A stretch of 64,000 nt of DNA from Cephalopachus bancanus (GCA_027257055.1 JAPVLO010000007.1:5270001-5334000), one strand, 5' to 3'; counted from the stretch's first letter, positions 44,431-57,396 are shown. The notes: a model not told the origin generated them from the sequence alone. Program-made: numbers and translations.

Positions 44431-45896
44431 TGTATGCCTGACACAGCCAACACTGCAGCACTCTACAAGCCTCACTAGTAGGTAGAGGAGGCTTTATTAC
44501 GCACAAGACACCATGTCAAGAAGTGGCAGCAACAGGAAGTAGATCGGGTGACTCCAGAACCTAGGGGATTCCAGAGACGCCCTCAGGAGTGAGTCCAGAC
44601 TGCTTGCTGGGGTCACGGGCTCCATTTCCAGCCCCTCATGGGGTGGCCCAGAGCTGCACAGTGCCAGCTGGCCCTCTACCTACTTCCCCAGTTCTCTTCT
44701 CCCCTGGAGTCCACCCCCACCATCACACTGTGGCTGGTACCCCACCCCCAACCTAGGTTGCCCTAGCTCCTGGCTGACTCCTCCTTCTCAGGAAGAGACC
44801 TCATCCCACACACTGTCCATGTGTCTATCTACTTACAGCCCAATCCCACCTCAGCAGTCTCAGGCTCAGGGAAGTCCCCAGAACACAAAAGGCATGGGAG
44901 ACTCCATCAGCGTGGGGAGGAACTTGGCAAGAAACATTGCTAGAAATGTGGTGCTGGGAAGGGCAGGTGCCCCGCCTGGAGGGGCCAGGGTCCTGGCAGC
45001 CTTGGGATCAGGAGCAGTTCAGGAGGAGGGAACAGCGGCATCTGGGCAGTGGGAGAGGTCCCACATACTGTGGTGGCAGATGGGGGAGGCCTGTTCCCTT
45101 GGAATCCTTCTCCCAAAACTCAGACCACAGCAGGGTGAGCTGACCCACACCCTGATCAGGTTGGTAGAGCCAGGCTGCTGCTGAGGGGGGGAACAGACCA
45201 GGGGACTGCCCGAGCTGGGGAGGGGCTACCTCCCAGGACGGACGGAGGCTGCTGTTCTAGCCCTTGAAGGGTCAGGTGCACACATTGCTTCCCCATACTC
45301 ACTCCCATCCAGTTACCTCCTGATGGCCTCATCTGCTACCCAGTGCCCACTCCTGGCCAGGCCCTGGCGGGCAGCAGACTTACCATGTGCTAACGGTGGT
45401 GTCAGAGGCATGTGGAAGGTGTTTTCACAGCGGGTCTCCCGGACACTCAGAGTGTAACTCTGCTGCACTCTTGCACGATTCAATGCAGGTTATATCATGA
45501 CACACTTCAGCTGAAACATTGCCCATGGCTTCTGCAGAGCCCGTGTGTCCTTGGGCAGTGGGAAGGGGCTCTGCAGCAGCTCCGGCCCTTCTGTGGCTCT
45601 GGGAGGAGAGGGTGGCACACGGCCATGAACCCCAGCCACAGGTAGCTCCCACACAAAAGTCACTTCTCAGGGCTGGGCCACCGCCTCCCCCCTCCTGGAA
45701 CTAGCCAGGAGCTCTGAGGCTAGGCCACTTGAGGGAATAATCTAGCGACCTCAGCAGCACATGAGTGCCTGTGGGTCTCCCTAGGCCTCACGAGCCACTG
45801 TGACAGCTTCACCCCTGCAGAGTCTGAACTGAGGTTTTACAACTTGGGTTTTGCCAAATGTTCAGGAAAAGAGAACCTTGCCAGTTCCCCGCACAG
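44431..45896. other. Unique sequence, nothing firmly recognised
   Basis: 44470-44570 may be a worn reversed MIR (AAGAAGTGGCAGCAACAGGAAG). Otherwise GC-rich unique DNA without gene structure. Confidence 0.45.
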
Positions 45897-46062
45897 GTGT
45901 GTTTGCATGTGTGCATGTGTGTACATGAGTGTGCATGTGTGTACATGAGTGTGCATGTGTGTACATGAGCGTGCATGTGTGTCTGTGCATGTGTGTGCAT
46001 TCATGCCTTGCATATGCATGCATGCCTGTATATGTGCATGTGCATGTATGTGTGTGTGATTA
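45897..46062 (+). repeat. (TG)n-rich minisatellite, unit about 20 bp
   Basis: Units of GTGCATGTGTGTACATGAGT repeat about three times, then grade into TGCATG/TGTG sequence. Similar in composition to the array at 22092-22385. Confidence 0.92.
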
Positions 46063-47539
46063 CAGGCAGTCGTCACACCTCCTTTTATTCCTTTTCTTTA
46101 TTAGAGATGTTAAAATGCCTCTAAAAATAATCTGCTCTCAGCAGGCCAAGGAAGGCAGTCCCAGTCCAGGGAGGCTTCTAGGCACTGAGGAGTCTCAGTC
46201 TTTACACACAAGTGACTGACTTGGTCCAAAATTAAAGCCTTCCTGGGCTGGAGAGGGAAGCCAGAAGCTTTTTTATGGGGCCCTGCTTTCAGGGGACCTC
46301 CTCGAGTGGAGGCAGCTTCCGACCCATGGGGGCTGAGTAGAGCCATGGGGGGGAGGATTGTGATCGCAGCCTCCTCCCAAAATAGCCTAGGACAACCTGA
46401 AAACACAGGGTGAGGCTGAGGAAGAGCTGGCACCACACCCACGTGGGGGTGGTGACACCCACGAGGGAGGCAGCTTCCTACCACAAGACCCAAAAGTAGT
46501 AAAGCCAAGAGAAGAAATAAAAGCACTCTAACCCCAGGGAGAGGGCTGGGAGCAAGCTAGGAGTCTCCAAGTCAGCTAAGGACGGGTCCTGTGGCACTTA
46601 AAAGGACCAAGAATTTCCCCTGCGGCAGACAGCAGCAAGGCCTTGACAGTGACACCTGGCTGTCCTGGCCTGAGGGCCTGCTGTCAGGGGGCTGGGGAGG
46701 GGCACAGAGAAGACTCTGCCAGCTGATGGGACATATCCAGGATCCCTCCACGCAGACCTACATGCTCCTCCCGGGGGCCTCACATGGGCTGTCTGGGAAC
46801 ACATGGAATTCTTGCATGTGTCTAAGGTATGGGGGCAGCATCCCTGAGGCCAGGGCCACCACCCAGGGGCCATACCATGGGAGGCTTCCTGGACACTCTG
46901 GGGAAGAAGCCTGGCTTTGACCTACAGCTACAGAGACCCGAACACCCAGGAGAAAAACCTGACACTGTTTAGGAACAGGCTCTTCCTCCTCCTCTCAGAC
47001 TGGAGGTTTATACTGTCCAGGGTCTTTCCAGTGACCCCTAAGTTCAGCTATCAAGTGAGAGGGGCTGCAGGCAGGCCAAAGAGGGTACAGTGGAAAGGAC
47101 CTCAGTGCTCTCTGGGAGGGAGGGCGTTACTGCTTACATGTCCCTGTTATCACCCAGGGGCTACCTCTGTCCATTAATAATCCTTTTCAGGGCTCACCTA
47201 TGCCTGCCGCTACTCTGGGCACTGCAGATCCATGGCAGAAGAGTAGAGGCAAAGCATCCCTCCTGTGGGGTGCACAGGCTCACCTCACTCAGAAGAGCTG
47301 GCCCATGCCCTCAACAGAGGCTTTCTGGAGGCCTATGAGGTGCCATTCAGTGCCAAGGACCATGGCAAGGGCCTGTGTCTGGTGGACAGACGTGGAACAC
47401 ACATGAAGACTTGCTTATGACAATGCCAGTCAGGGATGAGAGTTGTAAACCAACAGGTGATCTAGGCACCAACAGCTGGCATCTTATGTGGGGCAGGGGA
47501 TTGGAGTGGGATTTGGGGCTGGGGCTGGGACTGGATGCA
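46063..47539. other. Unique sequence, nothing recognised
   Basis: No repeat or gene recognised. The minus frame at 46110-46526 starts with a Leu-rich run but has no convincing signal or domain. Confidence 0.45.
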
Positions 47540-48015
47540 GGTCTGGTCACATGGTCCAGGATGCCCAGATGACCATCTGGGCAGGAGGCAGGTCCAGCCG
47601 GGTGACCAGGGCAGGAGGTGGGTCTGGTTAAGTGGTCAGGGCAGAAAGTGGGGCTGGCCAGGTGGTCAGGGCAGGAGGTGGGGTTGGTACTGGAGGTGGG
47701 GCTGGGGCTGGAGGTGGGGTAGGTCATATGGTCCAGGATGCCTAGGTGGTCAGGGCAGGAGGTGTGTCCAGCCAGGGAGTTGAGGCAGGAAGAGGGTCCA
47801 GCCAGGTGGTCAGGGCAGGAAGTGGGCCTGGTTAAGTGGTTGGGGCAGGAGATGGGTCTGGCCAGGTGGTCAGGGCAGGAGTTGGGTCTGGTTAGGTGGT
47901 TGGGGACGAGGTAGTGCTGGGGCTAAAGGTGGGTCTGGTCACATGGTCCAGGATGCCCAGAAGGTTGGGGCAGGAGATGGGTCTGGTTAGGTGGTCAGGG
48001 CAGGAGTGGGTGGTG
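47540..48015 (+). repeat. G-rich minisatellite, unit about 33-37 bp, with higher-order repeats
   Basis: Units built on GGTGGTCAGGGCAGGAGGTG and GGTCTGGTTAGG. A variant block CATGGTCCAGGATGCC recurs near 47548, 47724 and 47940, so groups of units were duplicated together. G-rich on the plus strand. Gly/Trp/Arg frames are artefacts. Confidence 0.93.
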
Positions 48016-48569
48016 TTGAGCTGAGACGTGCATGACAAAGGCCCGCTGTGGTCAGATCAAGGGAGACTTTCCAGGCACAGGGGAGAGTGGATGAACAGCT
48101 TGGTAGGGAAAAGCTGGACCAGCACTGGGATGATACTGGCCAGGGCTAGTCAGGTGGTGTTCACTCTGAATGGTGGTGAAGGGTCTGGACACACTGGACA
48201 CACTGGTTCAGCCAACCCCTAAGGAACAGGACAGTGACATGGTGGATTCCTGCTTTTACAATGCCACTTGGGCTCTGTGGAGAAGGACTCAGGGAGCCAG
48301 GACAGGCTGAGGGAAGGGCATCATCCCAGGAAGAAGGATGGAGAGGAGGGACGCTGTGGAGGAGTGGCCACAACAGGCCTTTCTGGGACTGGGCAGGGGA
48401 GGAGATGGGAAGGAGAGGCGGCAAGCCCTGGGACAGCCCCTTGTGGCCCTGGCAGAGATTCTTCCCGCAGCGTGGGGTGGGGATGGCTGTGGAACAGGCC
48501 CCACACAGGTGTTGGTGGGAGTGTAGCCGCAAGACCCTCCAGGGGCCAGTGGACCATATCTGCCAGAAT
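48016..48569. other. Unique sequence, nothing recognised
   Basis: The 217-residue frame at 48234-48887 begins here and runs into an L1 fragment, which argues strongly against a gene. Confidence 0.5.
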
Positions 48570-48890
48570 TCCCACCAGCCTGTCATTGACCCAGAAACTC
48601 CACTTCTGGAAACTTATTCTACAGAGAGCCTCGCAGGTGTGCGGGGAACTCAGTGGAGGACTATTTATAATAGGAAGCTGGCAGCAACTCAAATCCAAGC
48701 AGTTGGGAACTGTTTCAACCAAGTACGGAGCATCTGCAGAGCAGGAAAGAGGCAGCAACTAAAAAGCCTGAGATGGAATTCTCTAAGTGGCCGTGTGACT
48801 TTGATAGCGATCTCATGTGACTTTGATAGTGATCTCAAGAATCTCATGTGTGAAAAGCAAATTAACAAGACGATACACAGGTCCTGACCC
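48570..48890 (+). mobile_element. Old L1 3' fragment
   Basis: ATTGACCCAGAAACTCCACTTCTGG, AACTTATTCTACAG, GACTATTTATAATAGGAAGC, GCAGCAACTCAAATCC and GTGTGAAAAGCAAATTAACAAG match an old L1 tail (consensus GACCCAGCAATTCCACTTCTGG, then TTTGTAATAGCAAAAA). A 22-bp unit starting GTGACTTTGATAG is duplicated at 48795-48838. Confidence 0.75.
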
Positions 48891-49319
48891 TGCTTGTGGG
48901 AACAGGGGCCATCCTGATGGTACTCGCTGGTGCCCGGACTCGTGGGCTTGGACATGATGCCAGGGAACCTGAGACCTGGCAACTGTGGAGCTGCAGATCT
49001 TCCCCTCAGGTCCAGAAGGCAGGCGGTCCCCACGAAGACCTACAGTGTTGTTGAAGGGAACTGCAGATACAACTAAAATCCTTGACAGCCATAGCACAGG
49101 CTGCCCTAGCGACAATCAAACACTCAAAAGTGACGGTTCAGGGTCTGCGGAACGCGAGGGCTGTGTTCCCAGAGGAGGGCACATGCACACTCAGGCTTTT
49201 GATGTCTTAGCAAGAGCCAGCATTGAAAGAGTGAATGCAAGAATGCAAGAACAAAGCGGGAGTGTGAGGGAGATAGCCGCCACACTCCTTGTTATTAAGC
49301 ACAGAAACCAGGGAAGAGC
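48891..49319. other. Unique sequence, nothing recognised
   Basis: No gene or repeat recognised. Confidence 0.45.
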
Positions 49320-49410
49320 AGCTGCCCACAGTCACCCAGCCAAGTCCACAGGGGACAGTGAGGATTCGGGTACCCACCCCTGGAGCCAATCCACCACAGC
49401 ACTCTGGACT
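49320..49410 (-). repeat. MIR SINE fragment, reverse orientation (weak)
   Basis: CTGCCCACAGTCACCCAGCCAAG and GTGAGGATTCGGGTACCCAC parallel AAGGTCACACAGCTAG and GGGATTCGAACCCAG of the reversed MIR. Confidence 0.42.
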
Positions 49411-49469
49411 AGTCCACTGCCACAGAGTGGATAAGGATGCAGAATGCCCGTGAGCACTTATTACTCATA

Positions 49470-49845
49470 AAATGCTGTCCCCAGCTCAGGCAATGGTCCA
49501 GTTCATGATGTCTTGACTTTATGGAGCTGGAAAAGTAAACACTTTTAGCAGGTACCATACTCAGTATCCATATAGCCACCCTGTCTTTCACTTTCTGGAC
49601 TGTTTTCAATAAATTGCACATGACATTCAACACCTCATTGCAAGGCAGGCTTCGTGTGAGATGACTCTGCCCAATAGTTGACTAACATACGTGTCCTAAG
49701 TACACTTAGAGCAAGCAAGCTGAGCGAGGATGTTCGGTAGGGTAGGTACATTATGTGCATTTTTATTTCATGATGTATTTTTGGCTTACAGTGGGCTTAT
49801 TGGGATGTAGCCCCATCGTAAGTTGAGAAGCATCTGTCTAATGGG
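49470..49845 (+). mobile_element. Tigger-like (pogo superfamily) non-autonomous DNA transposon
   Basis: GATGTCTTGACTTTATGG, GTACCATACTCAGTATCCATATAGCC, CTGTCTTTCACTTTC, TTCAATAAATTGCACATGACATTCAACAC, AGGATGTTCGGTAGGGTAGG, then GGGATGTAGCCCCATCGTAAGTTGAGAAGCATCTGT. The last segment is the terminal signature of this element type. It differs from the Tigger-like element at 26150. Confidence 0.82.
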
Positions 49846-50029
49846 AGTCTGGATCATCATTTAGAACTGGCAGGAAACACCAAGTTCCTCCTTGGGCAAA
49901 CTATTCTTTAAATCAGCGAGTTTATTAAATAGTAACTCGAGTCCACCACGCATCATTCATGGTAAGTAAAAGTCTCTTTGTCTCCCTGCAACCCTTAACC
50001 CACTCCCCAGGAAAATTGTGTAATATGTT
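49846..50029. other. Short unique or unclassified stretch
   Basis: Lies between a Tigger-like element and an old L1. It may be the start of that L1. Confidence 0.35.
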
Positions 50030-50342
50030 TTAATGTCCTTCTAAAAATATCCTATGAATATACTATATAAACATAAATGTAATCAGACATAGGGTCTCCT
50101 GTCTCCACAAGTGGGGTCTACATGGTCTTGTGAATTTGCTTTTTTCATACGAGATCAGTTACTGATCACATTTCCATGGCCAATCATGGAATTTCCCCTC
50201 ATCCTTCATCAAGGCTACCCGGCTTCCTGTCTGTGGATGTTCTACAGTTAGGGGGAACAGTCCTCCACTAGCAGAGATCTGAGTCAGTCCCAGTTTCCTA
50301 TTGTAAACAGTTCTTCTGTGAATACTCCATACTCAATACAAT
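50030..50342 (+). mobile_element. Old L1 3' region, piece 1
   Basis: AATGTCCTTCTAAAAATATCC, TCCATGGCCAATCATGG, CTGTGGATGTTCTACAG and AACAGTTCTTCTGTGAATACTCC resemble an old L1 3' region. A mariner breaks it and it resumes at 51218. This piece is less certain than the later one. Confidence 0.5.
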
Positions 50343-50549
50343 TATGAGGGAGGACCCACAAAAATAGGAATTACCTTTTGGAGGGCTGGCCCCTTGTAGT
50401 ACAGGCTTCCCCTGCTAGGTAAGTGTCCTAGGAACCCATCGGCATCTGTGGACCAGCTGGCGCTGTTATGAGAGACTGTGTTCAGCTTCAGTTAAATATT
50501 TTTGGAGATTCTTTCAATGCATTTGCCCATTTTGTGATGGGCGATTTAT

Positions 50550-50841
50550 GAATGCACCTGCCCACACCTGCTGAGTGTTCAGCAGTTTTTGACCAAAAAC
50601 GGCATGACCCCTGTATCCCAACCTCCCTATTCACCTGCTCTCACCCAAAGAAACTTTTGTTTCTCCAGATGAAAAAGTCCTCAAAGGGAAACATTTTGCC
50701 AATATGGAAGAGGTGAAACAAAAGACGGCAGAAGCATTAAAAGCCATCAAAATTGATGAGTTCAAAAACTGTTTTGAACACTGGAAAAAGTTTCTTGTTA
50801 GGTGTGTTGCATCCATTGGAAAGTTCTTTGAAGGTGACTGA
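50550..50841 (+). pseudogene. Mariner transposase 3' remnant
   Basis: Plus-strand frames give PAHLLSVQQFLTKNGM, then QPPYSPALTQRNFCFS, then KVLKGKHFANMEEVKQ and EALKAIKIDEFKNCFEHWKK, ending near CVASIGKFFEGD and a stop. This is the C-terminal part of a mariner transposase. The third catalytic Asp position is lost (RNF in place of SDF), a frameshift lies just after it, and the N-terminal half is deleted. The protein would be inactive. Confidence 0.85.
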
Positions 50842-50890
50842 AGTTTAAACATGTAGGAATAAGAACACAATTTTTTATAAATAAATTCTA

Positions 50891-51180
50891 GCCGGGCTCG
50901 GTGGCTCAGCCTGTAATCCCGGGCCTTTGGGAGGCTGAGGTGAGTAGATTGCCTGAGCCCATGGGATCGAGACCCGCCTGGGCAGCGAGACCTCATCTCT
51001 ACAATAAATCAAAAAATCAGCTGGGCATGGTAGCGCATGCCTGTGATTCCGGCTACTTGGAAGGCTGAGGTGGAAGGATCGCCGGAGCCCAGCAGGTCGA
51101 GGCTGCGGTGGCCGGGAGCGGCCACTGCACTCCAGTCTGGGTAACAGAGTGAGACTCCAACCACCCCCCCAAAAAAAACC
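50891..51180 (+). mobile_element. Alu SINE, AluJ-derived variant, inserted in mariner
   Basis: From GCCGGGCTCGGTGGCTCAGCC to CTCCAACCACCCCCCC and an A-tail. AATAAATTCT flanks it (50880-50889 and 51185-51194). It carries CTCATCTCTACAATAAAT, CTACTTGGAAGGCTGAGG, CCCAGCAGGTCGAGGC and the unusual GCGGTGGCCGGGAGCGGCC, which the 62-kb fragment also has. Confidence 0.95.
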
Positions 51181-51217
51181 AAACAATAAATTCTGAGTTT
51201 GGGGATCCCCCCTCGTA

Positions 51218-51785
51218 TATATACATCTATAGAATAAAATTTTGGATGTGGTATTATGGGGTTACAGGATGTATCCACCCTACACCTCGTGGGCATGGTC
51301 CAATGGCCATCCAAAATACTGTGTAATGTGTATCCCACCAACCACTCTGTGAGGACCAATCCCTGACAGCCTTCCAACCCTGGGCACTAACTTTCTAATC
51401 TTTGCCAATCCAACTGGTAACACGGTAGATCAGAGCTTTATTTTCCTTGTAAGTGAATGCATCTTTTAAAATGTTTCTTAGTCATTTAAAAATCCTTTTT
51501 TCCAAGGACTGTTGGTTTACATAATTTAGCCACTGTTTCCTCAACACCTCCCAACCCCACCAAATTAGCTGTTGGTCTTCTCAATGATTTTAAGGAGCTC
51601 TTTATTTATTAAGGAAAACTATCGGATATATGTGAAAACATTTCCTTGGGTTTTATTTATTGGGTAAAAGTTAAATAGTGTGTGTTGACAGCCAAGAACT
51701 TTAATTTTTATGTAATCAAACTTATCTGCCTTTTCTGTTATGGCTTCTGGGCATGTGCATTTTTTCAGATAAAATATGAGACTTC
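51218..51785 (+). mobile_element. Old L1 3' region, piece 2
   Basis: GTGGTATTATGGGGTTACAGG, GTGTATCCCACCAACCAC, TGATTTTAAGGAGCTCTTTATTTATTAAGG, ACAGCCAAGAACTTTAATTTTTATGTAATCAAAC and TGCCTTTTCTGTTATGGCTTC match an old L1 3' type (consensus AAGAGTTCTTTATATATTC and TTAATTTTAATGTAGTCAAAT). Confidence 0.72.
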
Positions 51786-53954
<2,169 letters not shown>

Positions 53955-54110
53955 AAAGGGCTTGATACATGTGATCTCATCCAATATCCACAAGGGTCCC
54001 CCGAGGAAGGCGCCTCTGGCAGGTCACATGACATGCCAGCATCCCCCAGCCATGGACAGGAGGTGGGTCCAAGCAGACCTGGCTGTGAGCAATTCCTCCA
54101 AGTTTCAACC
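53955..54110 (-). repeat. MIR-like fragment, reverse orientation (weak)
   Basis: AGGGCTTGATACATGTGATCTCATCC and AATATCCACAAGGGTC parallel GCGCTTTACATGTATTAACTCATTTAATCC and CACAACAACCC of the reversed MIR. Confidence 0.4.
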
Positions 54111-54346
54111 AGGTTCGACAAGGATCTAGGAGTTGTTCTCATATCTCCCTATGTGATTGCCTCCCAGGGAATTCCCTGTCCTAAAGTCCTCACAAGTCTA
54201 GTGCCTGGGACACCCTCTAGTGTATAAATGGGGAGACATACAGACCCACAAGCAATCAAGTGCTTCATGGCTGGTGACCTTGAAATTACTTAGGGTGACT
54301 ATTCCTGGGTGCTAAAACGTCCCCACTGCTCCTCTTTTGTATTCAT

Positions 54347-54774
54347 TGTGGATCAGTGGACCAGGATGAACCGTGTCCCTGCAAAATTCATGTCCTCCTG
54401 GAAACTCAGAATGTGCCCTTATCAGGGACAGTTAAGTTAAAGAGTTCATACTACATCAAGTGGCTCCTCACCCCAGGACTACTGTCTTTACAAGAGGGAC
54501 ACAGAAGAGACTCAGACATGCCAGGAGGAGGCCCTCGGATGCCTGAGGCAGATACTGGAGAACAGGAGCCCACAAGCACAGGACCACCAGCAGCCACCAG
54601 GAGCTGGACAAGGCCAGGAAACATGTTCCCCAGGAGCCCCCAAAGGGAGCACAGTCCTACCCATACCTTGATTTCAGACTTCTGGCCTCCAGAACTGAGA
54701 GGGAAAAAAAGTGTGTTGTTTTAAGCCACCCGATTTGGGGAAATTTGTTATAGAAGCTCCAGAATACTAATGCA
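54347..54774 (+). mobile_element. MLT1C/D-type ERVL-MaLR LTR
   Basis: GTGTCCCTGCAAAATTCATGTCC, GTCTTTACAAGAGGGACACAG, CCACCAGGAGCTGGACAAGG, AAGGGAGCACAGTCC, CCTTGATTTCAGACTTCTGGCCTCCAGAACTG, GTTGTTTTAAGCCACCCGATTTGGGG and CCAGAATACTAATGCA. The 3' half is well kept; the middle has lost sequence. Solo LTR. Confidence 0.87.
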
Positions 54775-54960
54775 ATCAGTTTCCATTTAAGATCTAAACT
54801 TCTCCAGGAAGACTTCCAAGACTGCACCACATGGCTATACTGGGTGTCTACATGGCTATCTCTCTATATCTGTCTCCCAGGGCTGGGTGCTTGGTTCACA
54901 CCCAAAGGCTAGGATTGCATTTGGATGACTTGGATCCCTACCTAGAATGTTCTCACACAC
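54775..54960 (+). mobile_element. Possible L2 fragment
   Basis: CCATTTAAGATCTAAACTTCTCCAGGAAGACTTCC resembles the L2 phrase TCAGCTCAAATGTCACCTCCTCCAGGAAGCCTTCC. The rest is less clear. Confidence 0.4.
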
Positions 54961-56061
54961 ACACACGGCAACCAATGAGGATGGGCAGGTGGATTTTTGC
55001 ACAAAAGTAGATGGAATAACTGCTCTGTAAAGTCCTAGTTGCTGGAAACCATCTTCATGGTCTCCCGTCTTATGTATGGGCACCAGAGTTGATATTTTCC
55101 CCTAACTTTAGAAACAAAGGCTTCCTCTCTGGGTGAGAGAGACTTCTCTGAGATGCTCCGAAGAGCTGAAGCAAACACTTGTTCCATGTTCTAGAGGCTG
55201 TGGCCAGGTGAGCAGCCCCCCACGACAGTCCCCTTCAGACACACCCACCCAGCCCAGTCACATCCCCGGGACCCTAGGTTGTCAACTCTGGCATCCAAAA
55301 CGAGCTCCAGTTGTTTTACTGAATTGGTGACTGAAACCAGCTGTGTCAACAACTATCCAGGCAAATGATCACCATCAGGGAACATGGGGAAGTGGGGGTG
55401 TCACAGGTGCCTGTAACACGACAAGATGGTGGCAGAAGTGTCACCACACCGACTTCAGTTGGCTTTGGAGCCACAAGTGTCCCATATGACTCTGGGTTTG
55501 ATGTACAGTGTAGCCCTGGTGCATGGATGCAGCCAATGGGACAGAAGCTTCCAGCCAGACTCCGTGAGCCCAAAATGGGTCTGGTGGAGGTGGTACTCAG
55601 TTCATGAAGAGCTCTGAGACTGCCTGCCCCCTCAGGTTGATGAATGTGTGAGGAGTTCTCATGGAGGCTGAGACGGCGACAAGGGCTGACTTGGCCTTCC
55701 ACTCAGGTCACTCAACCACCCGGTGGCCAACCAGTGATTGCTCCTGGTGAAGAGAAGTTTTCTAAGCACATGCGGGGAATTCTAGCTGATTCTCAGATGG
55801 CCCAACATTGCGAGGAGATCTTCACAGGTCCCTGGTATTCTCCTACCATGGATATCATTACTACTCAAATTGGGGGAAGGGCCATAGGCTCAGGTCCTGG
55901 GACGCTTCATGGTCCTTGGACTTGACTCCGCTCCTGTGGGTAACTGGAAGCTCAGGTTCCCTATCCTTAGAGGCAGAGAACAAGAGCTCTTGGTGGAATC
56001 TGGGACCATCAAGGGGGATGCAATGGGTGGAGCCTGGGCTAAAAGGCCTGGAGCATGGAGA
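54961..56061. other. Unique sequence, nothing recognised
   Basis: No gene or repeat supported. A short (CA)n run lies at 54954-54966. Confidence 0.45.
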
Positions 56062-56262
56062 GCACCCAACACTCAGAGAATACCAAACACACAGAGAGTA
56101 CTGAGAATCCAACATACAGAGAGCACTGAGCACCCAACACACAGAGAGCACCTAACACAGAGAAAGTACCCAACACAGAGAGCACTCAACACACAGAGAG
56201 CAACCAATACTGAGAACACCCAACATGGAGAACACCTAACACAAAGAGAGCATACAACACAT
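56062..56262 (+). repeat. Short minisatellite, unit about 18-24 bp
   Basis: About ten diverged units built on CACACAGAGAGCACC and CCCAACACAGAGAGCAC, of irregular length. Confidence 0.92.
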
Positions 56263-56979
56263 ACTCATAGTAACGCCCTGCTGTGATCAGAAGTCTTGTC
56301 ATCAGGGTCTTCAGGTACATCCAGTGGGGACTCAGCCTGGACAACCTCCTATGCTGACTCGGTCCTTTCTTCCTGCTGTCTACCTGTTCCAGGACACCAC
56401 CTAGGTAGCTGCATCTTGCTGGGTGCAGTGATCATACTGTGGGCTGGCCCGTGGCCTTGTCTGCAAATGGCTCTGGGACACAGTGGCCCTGCATGGCCTC
56501 CCACTGCCTCAGCACACACCAGGATCCCAAATGCCGTAATGACAGCCACCAGGAAGAGACTATGGTATAGGGGAATGGGGCCTGGCATGCACCCCAGGAC
56601 TCATCCTGGGGCGGTCAAAGGAAACAATCCCGACTTCTTGCTCCCCCATTTGCAAATTTGGACAGGACAGGAGCCAGGGGGGGAGGCCCAGTCTCTGTCA
56701 GGAGCCAGGCCCCTGCTGGGCTGGGGGCACTGATGCCCGCATCCCAGAGCTACTGCAAGAGGGGCTGAGTGGGTACACGTGCAGAGCCGAGAGCCTTGGG
56801 TGTGGCATAAGCACCAAGCTCCCTGCTCTCCTGTGAGGGGTGGGGGCAGGGTGATGATAAAATGAGAAATGTTAGGTCCACATTACAGGCCAGCAGAGTG
56901 CAGAGTCACACAGAATGTAACCTCATGCCCACTGAATGAATAAGTGATCTCCCAGAGGTCAAGTAAGGACTGGGCAGAG
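56263..56979. other. Unique sequence, nothing recognised
   Basis: The frame at 56296-56733 (145 residues) has no recognisable domain. Confidence 0.45.
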
Positions 56980-57101
56980 GTGCTGGACCAGAATTCTGGG
57001 ATTCACATCCTGGCCCGAACTCTGACCAGCTATGCAACCTCAGGCAGCAGACTTGACCACTCTGTGCCTCAGTTTCCCCACCTGTGAAATGAGGATCATG
57101 A
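56980..57101 (+). repeat. MIR SINE, 5' part
   Basis: GGATTCACATCCTGGCCCGAAC, GACCAGCTATGCAACCTCAGGC, CACTCTGTGCCTCAGTTTCCCC and ACCTGTGAAATGAGGATCATG follow the MIR consensus. An Alu splits it, and the 3' part is at 57397-57620. Confidence 0.88.
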
Positions 57102-57396
57102 CCAGGCTCGGTGGCTCAGCCTGTAATCCCAGCACTTTGGGAGCCTGCAGCAAGTAGATTGCTGAGCCCACAGGTTCGAGACCAGCCTGAGAAACTTGGT
57201 GAGACATCATCTCTACAATAAATAAAAAATAGCCGAGCATGGTAGTGCACGCCTATCGTTCTGGCTACTTGGAAGACTGAGGCGGAATGATCACTGGAGC
57301 CCAGCAGGTCGACACTGGGGTGGCTGTGAGCAAGCCACTGCACTCCAGACTGAGCAATGGAGCGAGACTCTAACTCAAAAAAAAAAAAAAAAAAAA
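57102..57396 (+). mobile_element. Alu SINE, AluJ-derived variant, with 16-bp target duplication
   Basis: Inserted in a MIR. GAAATGAGGATCATGA flanks it exactly (57086-57101 and 57397-57412). It carries GGCTCAGCCTGTAATCC, ATCTCTACAATAAATAAAA, CTACTTGGAAGACTGAGG and CCCAGCAGGTCGACACTGGGG. The perfect duplication suggests it is among the younger insertions here. Confidence 0.97.

Larger units (their letters stand above)
50345..51215 (+). mobile_element. Mariner-like DNA transposon, internally deleted, carrying an Alu
   Basis: The left end GAGGGAGGACCCACAAAAATAGGAATT pairs with the right end, whose reverse reads CGAGGGGGGATCCCCAAACTCAGAATT. TA flanks it at 50343-50344 and 51216-51217. Without the Alu and one target copy it is about 565 bp. 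It aligns along its length with the reversed element at 14233-14794, including the same internal deletion, so both come from one non-autonomous founder. Confidence 0.9.

Noticed and set aside
46110..46526. Minus-strand frame with a Leu-rich start, as if a signal peptide
   Set aside because: The rest is low-complexity Pro/Ser-rich sequence, with no cleavage context, partner or domain.
48234..48887. 217-residue plus-strand frame, the second longest in the window
   Set aside because: It runs into an old L1 fragment, has no recognisable domain, and overlapping frames on both strands are equally open because the DNA is GC-rich.
56980..57101. tRNA-like 5' sequence
   Set aside because: It is the tRNA-derived head of a MIR, with no intact A/B boxes or cloverleaf.
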